Source of the DNA: an uncultured Clostridia bacterium | Lineage (GTDB): Bacteria; Bacillota; Clostridia; Oscillospirales; Ruminococcaceae | Direction: 5' to 3' | Length of the DNA: 13,143 nucleotides | Assembly: GCA_946563605.1 (NCBI GenBank) | Contig: CAMNVW010000017.1 | Coordinates: 1 to 13,143 of the forward strand | Part shown: positions 6,138 to 13,005 of the stretch, in pieces | Layout: the number at the start of each line of letters is the position of its first letter | Numbering within the stretch: position 1 is the first letter of the stretch | Made by a program: the position numbers and the translations under genes | The notes under the pieces: generated by a model | Database searches by the model: none | The model's input: only the letters and a program-made list of their open reading frames with translations | What the model was told of the DNA's origin: nothing

Positions 6138-6926
6138 GTGCAATTGGAAGAACAAAATGTTTTGAAAATACAAGATGTAAAGAATCCCTATGAGCAGTCC
6201 TTTATTGTGGGGCAATATGAATGTGACTGCAACGGCAGGATGAAAGCGGGAGCGATGATGTCGCACTGTCAGGCAATCAGCACCGATCACTGTAATTCGA
6301 TTGGCTTGACGCTGGATGTTTATCGAAGAACGCACTCTGTATTCTTGCTCGCGAGAGCTTCGCTGGAAGTGTATGGCGAGATCAGAGCAGGGGATAAGAT
6401 CCGTCTGATAACAAAAGCATCCAGCCCGAATCGGGCAATCTACACCAGGTATAATCAGTTCTTTAATGAGCAGGGTGAAGAGGTCGCTTCGCAGGACGCC
6501 AAGTGGGTGTTGGTGGACACGCAGACCAGGAAAATTTTGCGCAATCCGCCAGAAGAAATGAAATATGCTTTTCAGCTTGAGATGGATCAAGAGCACGATT
6601 TTACAATTCCAAAGGTGCGCGATGCACAGCAGACCGCTGTGGAGAGGGTGACCTATTCGCGCACCGACGATAACGGACATCTGAACAACACCCAGTACGC
6701 TGATATTATTTTGGACAACCTGCCGTTTTCTGCGACGGTGGACAGAAAGCTGGAAAAGCTGATCATCAACTATCATGCGGAGGCAAAGATGGGCGAAAAT
6801 CTTCTTATCTTCGCAAAGGGACTTCTGCCGGAGGAACAGGTGGACAAGGACTGTGTTTCTTATTATGTCAGCGGAGAAAATGAAGCCGGTAAAAAATGCT
6901 TTGAGAGCTTTGTGAGATTTCGGTAA
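6138..6926 (+). CDS. FatA/FatB-type acyl-ACP thioesterase
   Basis: This enzyme hydrolyses acyl-ACP to release free fatty acid, in the cytoplasm. The 262-residue protein is a double hot-dog of the usual bacterial length. The N-terminal half contains CNGRMKAGAMMSHCQAIS (31-48) and a substrate-side helix. WVLVDT (123-128) ends the first hot-dog. The second half carries the catalytic-type motif DDNGHLNNTQY (177-187), with the Asp/Asn/His residues expected for the family. GTG 6138 is favoured because AGGAAGGAG (6121-6129) lies 8 nt upstream; the in-frame TTG at 6132 is only 2 nt from that site. It is probably monocistronic. Chain-length specificity cannot be read from the sequence. Confidence 0.9.
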   Translation: MQLEEQNVLKIQDVKNPYEQSFIVGQYECDCNGRMKAGAMMSHCQAISTDHCNSIGLTLDVYRRTHSVFLLARASLEVYGEIRAGDKIRLITKASSPNRAIYTRYNQFFNEQGEEVASQDAKWVLVDTQTRKILRNPPEEMKYAFQLEMDQEHDFTIPKVRDAQQTAVERVTYSRTDDNGHLNNTQYADIILDNLPFSATVDRKLEKLIINYHAEAKMGENLLIFAKGLLPEEQVDKDCVSYYVSGENEAGKKCFESFVRFR

Positions 6927-7125
6927 TACACGCAATCCAAAACAAAAGTTTTTGGTCGAGCTTTTTTCAAAAAGCTCGCAGATTCCAAAGGCAGAGCCTT
7001 TGGTCGCAAGGGCGCACTTTTGCTTTTAAGATAAAACTGGCTTTGCATTGTGCGACTGTTTTCAGTGTTTATCATAACGTGCGAAGCACCCCAATAAAAA
7101 TAAAAACGTGCGGGGAACAAAAGCC

Positions 7126-7152
7126 GTTTCGATGTTGCCGCACGTCAGTGCG
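7126..7152 (+). repeat. diverged copy of the CGCAC/GTGCG hairpin unit
   Basis: These 27 bases match the first 27 bases of the 44-bp units at 13006 and 13100 with four differences. The hairpin CGCAC/GTGCG (7139-7143 and 7148-7152) is conserved, and one difference falls in its 4-nt loop. Here the hairpin is followed by TTTTT, so it could act as a terminator, unlike the copies at the window end. Confidence 0.65.
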
Positions 7153-7203
7153 TTTTTCTGAAAGAAAAAACAAAAACAATATAAAAAATAAAAACGGGTG
7201 AGG

Positions 7204-7239
7204 CAGACGAAGTTCATTATAGAGAATGAACTTCGTCTG
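7204..7239. repeat. 15-bp perfect hairpin with GTTCATT core
   Basis: CAGACGAAGTTCATT (7204-7218) pairs perfectly with AATGAACTTCGTCTG (7225-7239) around a 6-nt loop. The AAGTTCATT core recurs in the hairpin at 7409-7436. Both hairpins sit at the inner ends of the inverted copies A and B. Confidence 0.8.
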
Positions 7240-7294
7240 GCCTTATCTTTTATTATTTATTTTGAATGAATCAATTTAGATTTAGTTAGGACGA

Positions 7295-7410
7295 GCTGCC
7301 CGCATCCGCAGGCAGGGTACTGCCGTACCGCAGCAAGTCACGCTTTTGGCTTTGAAATTTAATTGATTTTGTACAGCGTGACTGTGAGTTTGGCTTTGCC
7401 AAACTCACAG
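7295..7410. repeat. cluster of hairpins between repeat copies A and B
   Basis: This stretch has no gene but has nested inverted repeats. GCTGC/GCAGC (7295-7299 and 7330-7334) encloses GGTAC/GTACC (7316-7320 and 7325-7329). AGTCACGC (7336-7343) pairs with GCGTGACT (7376-7383) across an AT-rich loop. CTGTGAGTTTGGC (7382-7394) pairs perfectly over 13 bp with 7398-7410 around TTT. The last is the strongest. I do not recognise the element. Confidence 0.6.
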
Positions 7411-7545
7411 AAGTTCATTGTTTACAATGAACTTCTACTGCCTCTATCCTTTTTATTTTATCGTTGGGACGTTGTCCCAAACCCAACCAAAGGCTCTGCC
7501 TTTGGAATCCGCAGCCTTTTGAAAAAGGCTGGCGAAAACTTTTTA
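7409..7545 (-). repeat. modular hairpin repeat, copy B (inverted)
   Basis: Read on the minus strand from 7545, the order is AAAAGTTTT, hairpin 1 (CAGCCTTTT with AAAAGGCTG, 7531-7512), a 6-nt spacer, and hairpin 2 (CCAAAGGC with GCCTTTGG around AGA, 7505-7487). Then come a TTGGGAC/GTCCCAA hairpin (7480-7464), an AT-rich ATAAAATAAAAAGGATAG tract, GGCAG and a 13-bp GTTCATT hairpin (7436-7409). This reproduces the module order of copy A in opposite orientation, without copy A's long middle part. Copies A and B thus face each other and flank 7240-7408. Confidence 0.78.
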
Positions 7546-7610
7546 TAAAAAAATCGTTAGATTTCGCAAAATTCTTCTCAAAAGCCGCATAAAACCGCAT
7601 GATAACGGGG

Positions 7611-7683
7611 AAAATAAAAAAAGATAAAAAAATTAAAAAAATTAAAAAAAGGTGTTGACAAACACGAAATTGTGTTATATAAT
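7611..7683 (+). promoter_or_regulatory. tRNA operon promoter with upstream A-tracts
   Basis: TTGACA (7655-7660) and TATAAT (7678-7683) are both perfect consensus hexamers with an ideal 17-bp spacer. Upstream, 7611-7650 is a series of A-tracts repeated every 8-10 bp, as in an UP element or intrinsically curved DNA. The spacer contains the small inverted repeat AACAC/GTGTT (7661-7665 and 7672-7676). A hairpin (7695-7702 with 7709-7716) lies in the leader before the first tRNA. This is typical of a strong stable-RNA promoter. Confidence 0.92.
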
Positions 7684-7726
7684 TTAACTCGTTGGTTACG
7701 ACAAAAAAGTTGTAACAAATCGACAT

Positions 7727-7803
7727 GGCGGCATAGCTCAGTTGGCTAGAGCATTCGGTTCATACCCGAAGTGTCGATGGTTCAAGTCCATTTGCCGCTA
7801 CCA
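7727..7803 (+). tRNA. tRNA-Met (CAT), elongator
   Basis: The 77-nt cloverleaf has acceptor arms GGCGGCA and TGCCGCT (a G-U pair at 1-72), anticodon stem TTCGG/CCGAA with loop TTCATAC, T-arm GGTTCAAGTCC and an encoded CCA. The G-U 1-72 pair and overall resemblance to Bacillus tRNA-Met favour elongator methionine over initiator or the lysidine-type tRNA-Ile(CAT), whose loop normally reads CTCATAA. Confidence 0.93.
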
Positions 7804-7839
7804 TTGTTAAAAATCTGCATTTGCAGTTTTATATTTTGC

Positions 7840-7914
7840 GGCCCGTTGGTCAAGCGGTTAAGACACCGCCCTTTCACGGCGGTATCGCGAGTTCGATTCT
7901 CGCACGGGTCACCA
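7840..7914 (+). tRNA. tRNA-Glu (TTC)
   Basis: The 75-nt cloverleaf has acceptor GGCCCGT paired with ACGGGTC (one G-U), anticodon stem CCGCC/GGCGG with loop CTTTCAC (anticodon TTC), T-loop TTCGATT and encoded CCA. It follows tRNA-Met by 36 nt under the same promoter. Confidence 0.96.
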
Positions 7915-7947
7915 AGACGGATTCCAATTTGGAATCCGTCTTTTTTT
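7915..7947 (+). terminator. intrinsic terminator of the tRNA operon
   Basis: AGACGGATTCCAA (7915-7927) and TTGGAATCCGTCT (7929-7941) form a near-perfect palindrome followed by a T-run through 7947. It begins at the base after the tRNA-Glu CCA. Confidence 0.93.
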
Positions 7948-7960
7948 GTTTTCAAAACCG

Positions 7961-8061
7961 ACAGGATACGAGACGTTTTTTGATTCACGAAAAAAACTTT
8001 AAAAAATACCCATATATTTTTAAACTTCTTTCAAAGGTTATCCTGTACACTAAAAAGACAG
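7961..8061 (+). other. ABC operon leader with alternative pairings
   Basis: TATCCTGT (8039-8046) can pair with ACAGGATA (7961-7968) over 8 bp. Its CCTGT part can instead pair with ACAGG (8057-8061). Between them TTTAAAAA (7998-8005) faces TTTTTAAA (8017-8024). I could not identify a convincing promoter for the downstream operon here. The alternative pairings are suggestive only. Confidence 0.25.
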
Positions 8062-8100
8062 GTTTATTTTTACATCGGAATTGACAAAGGGGATGATGTT

Positions 8101-9132
8101 TTGCTGGAAGTCAAAAATCTCAGCAAGTACTATGGAGAAAAACAGGCGCTGGATTCCATCAGCTTTTCCATTGACAAGGAAGAAGCCGTTGGCTTTTTGG
8201 GAATGAACGGCGCCGGCAAAAGCACGACCATGAATATTTTAACAGGGTATATCTCGGCGTCGGACGGAGATGTCCTGATTGACGGTGTGGATATTTTGAC
8301 CGACCCGTTCAAAGCAAAGGCGAAAATCGGTTATCTGCCGGAGCAGCCGCCGCTTTATCCAGAGATGACCGTCTGGGAGTATCTTGTTTTTATTTACAAT
8401 TTAAAGAAGGTAAAATTGCACCATAAAAAAACGAAGCTCCAAAAGTCCAGAGAAGAATATCTTCAGGAAATCATGGAGCTTGTCAAGATAACGGCGGTAA
8501 AGGACAGGGTCATCCGCAATCTGTCCAAGGGCTACCGGCAGCGTGTAGGTTTAGCGCAGGCGCTGATAGGCGATCCGGATATTTTGATTTTGGATGAACC
8601 GACGGTCGGCTTCGACCCTGCACAGATCATCGAGATTCGGCAGCTGATCCGGGAGCTTGCAAAAACCAGAACGATTCTGCTTTCTTCCCACATCCTTTCG
8701 GAGGTGCAGGCGGTGTGCGACCGTATTATTATTCTGCATCAGGGCAGAATCGTTGCGGACGGCTCTGCAGAACAGCTGGCGGAACAGCTTTCCGGGAATC
8801 TGCAAATCGAAATGGAAATCGAGGGCAATGCAAAAACCGTTCTGGAACTGCTTAAAAAGATTCCGATGGTGGAGGACGTACAGCAAAACGACGGCGTTTC
8901 TTATATGGTTTATCTTTGTAATCAATGCAAGGACAGCACCGCGGTGCGCCGCTCGATATTTAAATCGCTCAGTCAGGCAAACTGCGTCATCTTATCTATG
9001 AGCCGAAAGAAACTCAGTCTGGAAGAAATTTTCCTGCAGCTTACCTCAGAAACAAACATGGTTCAAGCGGAGCAGACAGAACAAATCCTGACAGAAGAGA
9101 AGGGGGAGAACACAGATGACGGCAATTTATAA
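8101..9132 (+). CDS. ABC transporter ATP-binding protein, GldA-like
   Basis: This is the cytoplasmic ATPase of an ABC-2 type transporter. The 343-residue protein has Walker A GMNGAGKST (34-42), Q-loop Gln82 in YLPEQPPLYPEMTVWEYL, the signature LSKGYRQRVGLAQAL (141-155), Walker B ILILDEP (161-167) and H-loop His197. The LSKGYRQ signature resembles the GldA branch. About 100 residues follow the nucleotide-binding core, as in regulatory C-terminal extensions of this group. TTG 8101 is preceded by AAAGGGG at 8-nt spacing; the nearby ATGs at 8093 and 8096 are out of frame. Its end overlaps the permease start by 17 nt. The substrate is unknown. Confidence 0.95.
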   Translation: MLEVKNLSKYYGEKQALDSISFSIDKEEAVGFLGMNGAGKSTTMNILTGYISASDGDVLIDGVDILTDPFKAKAKIGYLPEQPPLYPEMTVWEYLVFIYNLKKVKLHHKKTKLQKSREEYLQEIMELVKITAVKDRVIRNLSKGYRQRVGLAQALIGDPDILILDEPTVGFDPAQIIEIRQLIRELAKTRTILLSSHILSEVQAVCDRIIILHQGRIVADGSAEQLAEQLSGNLQIEMEIEGNAKTVLELLKKIPMVEDVQQNDGVSYMVYLCNQCKDSTAVRRSIFKSLSQANCVILSMSRKKLSLEEIFLQLTSETNMVQAEQTEQILTEEKGENTDDGNL

Positions 9133-9820
9133 AAGAGAGATGCGTTCCTATCTGACCTCTCCGGTTGGATATGTTTTTCTGGCGGTCTTTTTTGCGATTT
9201 CAGGCTATTACTTTTTTGCGACCTCCCTCGTGAGCAACGTCACCGACATGAGCTATATCTTTTCCAATTTATTTTCAATGGTGATTTTCTTAGTACCGAT
9301 GCTGACGATGCGTTTGTTCAGCGAGGAACGGCGGCAAAAAACCGAGCAGGCGTTATTTACGGCGCCGGTGCGTTTTACATCAATTGTTTTGGGAAAGTTC
9401 TCTGCCTGCCTGACAATGTATCTGCTGGGGATGGGAATTACCGTGGTTTATTTTTTGGTGCTGTGCGCTTTCCAAGTGCCGGACGTTGCAGTGTTCTGCG
9501 GCAACTTTTTAGGGCTGCTGCTGCTGGGTGCGGCATTGTGCGCCATCGGTATTTTTATTTCTTCCCTGACGGAGAATCAGGTCATCGCGGTCATCGGGTC
9601 GCTGGCAGTCGGTTTGCTGCTGCTGTTTTCCAACAGTTTTTCCCCTGTCGTTTCCAACGAGTTCATTACGGCGGTCATCAAGGAAGTCTCCTTTTATGAG
9701 CATTACATCGACTTCACCCGCGGGTTATTGAATTTGTCCGACCTCACCTTCTTTATCAGTATGACAGGTCTGTTTTTATTTTTGACGGTGCGGCATCTGG
9801 AACGCCGCCGAATTTCATAA
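9116..9820 (+). CDS. ABC-2 type permease, GldF-like
   Basis: This is the membrane subunit paired with the preceding ATPase. The 234-residue protein has about six predicted membrane segments (roughly 16-37, 47-65, 95-117, 128-150, 155-172 and 209-226). The cytoplasmic loop RLFSEERRQKTEQALFTAPV (66-85) is characteristic of the ABC-2/GldF group and likely couples to the ATPase. ATG 9116 lies inside the end of the ATPase gene with AGGGGGAG upstream, so translation is coupled. In Bacteroidetes the homologue belongs to the gliding-associated GldAFG transporter. Here the role is unknown and gliding is not implied. Confidence 0.92.
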   Translation: MTAIYKREMRSYLTSPVGYVFLAVFFAISGYYFFATSLVSNVTDMSYIFSNLFSMVIFLVPMLTMRLFSEERRQKTEQALFTAPVRFTSIVLGKFSACLTMYLLGMGITVVYFLVLCAFQVPDVAVFCGNFLGLLLLGAALCAIGIFISSLTENQVIAVIGSLAVGLLLLFSNSFSPVVSNEFITAVIKEVSFYEHYIDFTRGLLNLSDLTFFISMTGLFLFLTVRHLERRRIS

Positions 9821-9835
9821 GAGGGAGGTGGCAGC

Positions 9836-11299
9836 ATGAAAAAACGTTCTTCAAAAAATAAAATGCCGCGTCAGCCGGTGACGAGACGGCAGAAATATTT
9901 GATGATTTCGAGTACGACAACGCTGCTGATTGTGGCGGCGTTGGTGCTGGTGAACATTTTAACGGTTTATATCACAGACAGGTATCCAGTCACGATTGAC
10001 CTGACGCCGCAAAAGGCATTTCAGCTGACCGAGCAATCGCAGAATTATCTTGCGGACTTAGCAAAGCCGGTCTCTATTCAGGTCATGACCTCGGAAGAGG
10101 ATTTTGTTTCCGGCGGCGAATATTATGTGCAGGCAAACACGGTGCTCAAGCAGTATGAAAAATATTCCGACAACATCACGCTGGAATACATTGACCTGCT
10201 GGCGACGCCGTCGCTTGCCTCCCAGTATGAAGATGTGAGCATCGGGGATATTATTGTCACAAGCGGCAAGCGCACCCAGACATTGAGCGCGTACGATTTG
10301 TTTAACATCCAATCTGGTTCGTATTATGGAAACTACATCACCTCGTCAAAAGCAGAGCAGGCGATGACCTCTGCCATTATGAACGTGACGAGTGAAACAC
10401 AGGTCAAGGCGTCGGTGCTGACCGGTCACGGGGAACAATATCCCGATGGATTTGTGCAGCTGCTGGGTCAGAACAATTTTGAAGTGACCCCTGTAAGTCC
10501 GGCAACCGAAGCCTTGCCGGAGGATGCGGACGTTTTGATTTGGGTCGCGCCGGTAAACGACCCCGACCAGGAGGTGCTGGATAAGCTGGATGCGTATTTA
10601 TCCGAAAAGTCGGGAAGAACGCTTCTCTATTTTGCAGATACCACCCAGCCGGAACTTCCGCGGTTAGAAGGCTTCTTAAACAAATGGGGGATTTCGGTTC
10701 CATTGAGTTCGGTGATTGAAACGGACAATCGCAAAATCATCAATGTAAACCCGTACTTTTCTACCACGCAGATAGAAAACCCAACCCTTACCGACACCAT
10801 GACCGATCGTTCGATTCCGCTGACCCTGCCGTTTGCCCGACCGTTGGAGACTGTATTTGAAACAAACATGGAAATCAGCACAGAGGTGCTTTTGGAGTCC
10901 TCCGATACATCGGCGCTGGTTGCTTATGATTTAAACGAAGAGGAATTAGAAAATTGGACAGCGGAGGAATATGGCCCGTTTGTTCTGGCAATCCTTTCAA
11001 GGAAAAGCTTTGGAGAGGAACAAACCAGCCAAATCGCTGCCTATGGTTCCTCGGTGTCGCTGAGCGATTCGCTGCTTTCAAGCGGTTCCTTCTCCAATGC
11101 TGATTATTATTTGTCTGCCTTGAACACCTTGACACACAGGGAAAATGTGATTTCCATTCAGCCAAAAACGCTGGGCGGACAGGAATTGGGTTTAAACACC
11201 GCGCAGGTGTTTACCATTGGACTTATCTTTATGATCGCTGTCCCGATTGCAACGCTTGGCTGCGGCCTCTATCTCTGGTTCAAGCGCCGCAATGCTTAA
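9836..11299 (+). CDS. GldG-like ABC transporter auxiliary protein
   Basis: The 487-residue protein has one N-terminal membrane segment (about 21-46). A large extracytoplasmic domain follows, beginning with the family-like IDLTPQKAFQLTEQSQNYL (54-72). A C-terminal membrane segment (about 458-481) ends in a positively charged tail. This is the GldG / ABC_transp_aux layout: an anchored external domain thought to work with a GldA/GldF pair. It begins 15 nt after the permease stop behind GAGGGAGG. The biochemical role of the family is unknown. Confidence 0.88.
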   Translation: MKKRSSKNKMPRQPVTRRQKYLMISSTTTLLIVAALVLVNILTVYITDRYPVTIDLTPQKAFQLTEQSQNYLADLAKPVSIQVMTSEEDFVSGGEYYVQANTVLKQYEKYSDNITLEYIDLLATPSLASQYEDVSIGDIIVTSGKRTQTLSAYDLFNIQSGSYYGNYITSSKAEQAMTSAIMNVTSETQVKASVLTGHGEQYPDGFVQLLGQNNFEVTPVSPATEALPEDADVLIWVAPVNDPDQEVLDKLDAYLSEKSGRTLLYFADTTQPELPRLEGFLNKWGISVPLSSVIETDNRKIINVNPYFSTTQIENPTLTDTMTDRSIPLTLPFARPLETVFETNMEISTEVLLESSDTSALVAYDLNEEELENWTAEEYGPFVLAILSRKSFGEEQTSQIAAYGSSVSLSDSLLSSGSFSNADYYLSALNTLTHRENVISIQPKTLGGQELGLNTAQVFTIGLIFMIAVPIATLGCGLYLWFKRRNA

Positions 11300-11326
11300 A
11301 TCACAATCTGGAAAGGAAGTCTGCGC

Positions 11327-12814
11327 ATGAAAAAACAAACCACAGTGCTGGTGGTCAGCCTGGTGATCGTGTTGATATTGACAGGAACGATGTTCTTTGT
11401 GGCGGCGCGATTTCGAGATGGCTCGGAGGGTTCGTCGGAAGAGGGGCTGTCTGCATCGGATATCTCGCAGGAGGAAGGACTGCATCTGCTGTCGATTTCA
11501 TCATCGGAGATAAACACCATAACGATTGAAAATCCATCAGACCAGTTTACGCTGGTCAATCAGGGCGACGGATTTGTGGTGGAAGGGTTTGAGGAAATGC
11601 CGGTGTCGAAATTGAACATCAATAATCTGGTCGCCTTTTTTTACGACCTGACGGCAGAACGCGAGTTAGCATCTCTTTCCGACAGCAAGGAAGAACAGGA
11701 GCAGGTGATTGGCGATTCGGAAACGATACTTGCAGAATATGGGTTGGTTTATCCTGATTACAAGATTCAGATTACGACCACCGATGGGAAAGAAGAAAAG
11801 CTAGTGATTGGAAACCATGCGCCGGACAAAAATAGAATTTATCTGCTATACAATGATAAGGTCTACTTGCTGGATGACGCGCTTTTAGACAGCGTTTCTA
11901 AAAATCGTTATTCTTTCCTGGACAACAACATTACAGAGGTAGAGCCGGAGTATCAGCAGGCAAAGATTGTGCTGTCCGGTTCGGTGCGTCCTTCGCCAAT
12001 TACGCTTGAAGTCAAGGTGATAGAGGAAGAAACCAAGCAGGAGGACGAAGAAACAACGGTGGTATTCTCCCAGAAGAAAGAGTACACGATGACAACCCCT
12101 TTGGAACAGACCATCACAGAGGCGTCCGCCGAACAGGTGACAAAAGGATTGTATGCGCTGTATGCAAACGCGATTGAGGCGGTTTCTCCAACGGCGGAGG
12201 AAATGGTGGCTTTTGGTTTGGATGAGCCGTACTCAGTGATATCGGTCGATTTTGATGGTGCGCAAGGGTTTACGCTGAAAACATCAAGCCCAAACGAGAA
12301 CAACTATGTGTATTTAATGAAGGATAATTCACAAATGGTATACCTTGTATCAGCAAGTCGGTTAAGCTGGCTGACGGTCCAGACCGAACAGCTGACACAA
12401 AGTATCTATGTTCCGGCGCAGACAGAGGAACTTTCCGAGCTTCGAGTGACCTCACAAAACAAGGCGTATGACTTTGTGGTGACACAATCCGATGGAGAAA
12501 TGACAGTCAGCTGCAATGGTCAGGAAATAGATGGAGAGTTGTTTGAGGAATTGTACCAGACGATTACCGCGATTCCACCAAGCAAAATGACCGCAGGGGA
12601 ACCTTCCTTTGATGCGGCACTGACCATGGTCGTTTCTTATCGGGATGAAGAACGCAAAGATGATACTATCGAGCTGATTCCGACAGGCAGCGGTTCGGTC
12701 TACCTTTGCATCAACGGGGAAAGCAAATATACTGCGTCACAGGATATGGTTTATCAGATACTTGATAACTGTGAAAATGTTTTGGAAGGAAAAGCAGTCT
12801 CCAATTTAGCGTAA
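11327..12814 (+). CDS. DUF4340-like membrane-anchored extracytoplasmic protein with internal repeats
   Basis: The 495-residue protein has a single N-terminal membrane anchor (about 6-27) and an otherwise soluble, acidic, Ser/Thr/Glu-rich extracytoplasmic part. It resembles DUF4340 proteins, which commonly follow GldG-like genes. By eye I see repeated modules. LAEYGLVYPDYKIQI (135-149) leading to RIYLLYNDKVYLLDD (170-184) is echoed by MVAFGLDEPYSVISV (293-307) leading to YVYLMKDNSQMVYLV (327-341). A shorter third echo lies near 428-475. ATG 11327 follows AAGGAAG, 27 nt after the gldG-like stop. It is the last gene before a strong terminator, so the operon has four genes. Function is unknown; an accessory partner of the transporter is inferred from position. 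Confidence 0.85.
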   Translation: MKKQTTVLVVSLVIVLILTGTMFFVAARFRDGSEGSSEEGLSASDISQEEGLHLLSISSSEINTITIENPSDQFTLVNQGDGFVVEGFEEMPVSKLNINNLVAFFYDLTAERELASLSDSKEEQEQVIGDSETILAEYGLVYPDYKIQITTTDGKEEKLVIGNHAPDKNRIYLLYNDKVYLLDDALLDSVSKNRYSFLDNNITEVEPEYQQAKIVLSGSVRPSPITLEVKVIEEETKQEDEETTVVFSQKKEYTMTTPLEQTITEASAEQVTKGLYALYANAIEAVSPTAEEMVAFGLDEPYSVISVDFDGAQGFTLKTSSPNENNYVYLMKDNSQMVYLVSASRLSWLTVQTEQLTQSIYVPAQTEELSELRVTSQNKAYDFVVTQSDGEMTVSCNGQEIDGELFEELYQTITAIPPSKMTAGEPSFDAALTMVVSYRDEERKDDTIELIPTGSGSVYLCINGESKYTASQDMVYQILDNCENVLEGKAVSNLA

Positions 12815-12820
12815 GTAGAC

Positions 12821-12852
12821 AAAAGAGCCGCCCTGCTGGGGCGGCTCTTTTT
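12821..12852 (+). terminator. intrinsic terminator of the ABC operon
   Basis: AAAAGAGCCGCCC (12821-12833) pairs with GGGCGGCTCTTTT (12839-12851) around a 5-nt loop, with a T-run at the end. It starts 7 nt after the DUF4340-like stop codon. Confidence 0.95.
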
Positions 12853-12875
12853 GAAATTGAGAACTTCAAAAAAAT

Positions 12876-13000
12876 AAAAGTTTTACTCAATTTTTTTCAA
12901 AAAATTGCGAGGTGCAGGAGCAGAGCTCTTGCTCGACCTCCGCAGAGGTCGAAACACTCCAAATAAAAAATAATAAAAAATAAAAAGGGATAGGGGCAGG
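12876..13000 (+). repeat. modular hairpin repeat, copy C
   Basis: The order is AAAAGTTTT, then hairpin 1 (CAATTTTTT 12888-12896 with AAAAAATTG 12899-12907 around TC) and a 6-nt spacer. Hairpin 2 pairs GCAGGAGC (12914-12921) with GCTCTTGC (12925-12932) around AGA, with one G-U. Hairpin 3 pairs TCGACCTC (12933-12940) with GAGGTCGA (12945-12952). An AT-rich tract and GGGATAGGGGCAG follow, and then the 44-bp unit at 13006. Loops, spacer and module order match copies A and B, but the stem sequences differ in a compensatory way. Confidence 0.8.
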
Positions 13001-13005
13001 ATGCT

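Larger units (their letters stand above)
6944..7239 (+). repeat. modular hairpin repeat, copy A
   Basis: The copy opens with AAAAGTTTT. Hairpin 1 pairs CGAGCTTTTT (6957-6966) with AAAAAGCTCG (6969-6978) around TC. A 6-nt spacer leads to hairpin 2, which pairs CCAAAGGC (6985-6992) with GCCTTTGG (6996-7003) around AGA. A less ordered stretch follows (7004-7125), then a unit related to the 44-bp element at the window end (7126-7152), an AT-rich ATAAAAAATAAAAA tract (7181-7194), GGCAG and the GTTCATT hairpin (7204-7239). The same order recurs inverted in copy B and partly in copy C. No coding content is evident. Hairpin 1 may serve as a terminator-like end for the thioesterase transcript, but no T-run follows it. 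Confidence 0.75.

Noticed and set aside
6033..6935. 300-codon minus-strand frame opposite the thioesterase
   Set aside because: It is fully antisense to a gene with clear family motifs, has no recognisable domains or ribosome site, and its composition looks like the complement of coding sequence.
7363..7726. Small open frames in the repeat block upstream of the tRNAs
   Set aside because: They are built from hairpin repeats and poly-A tracts, lack ribosome sites and show no protein family resemblance.
7771..8084. Short frames across the tRNA genes on both strands
   Set aside because: They overlap two well-formed cloverleaf tRNAs and the terminator, so they are not protein-coding.
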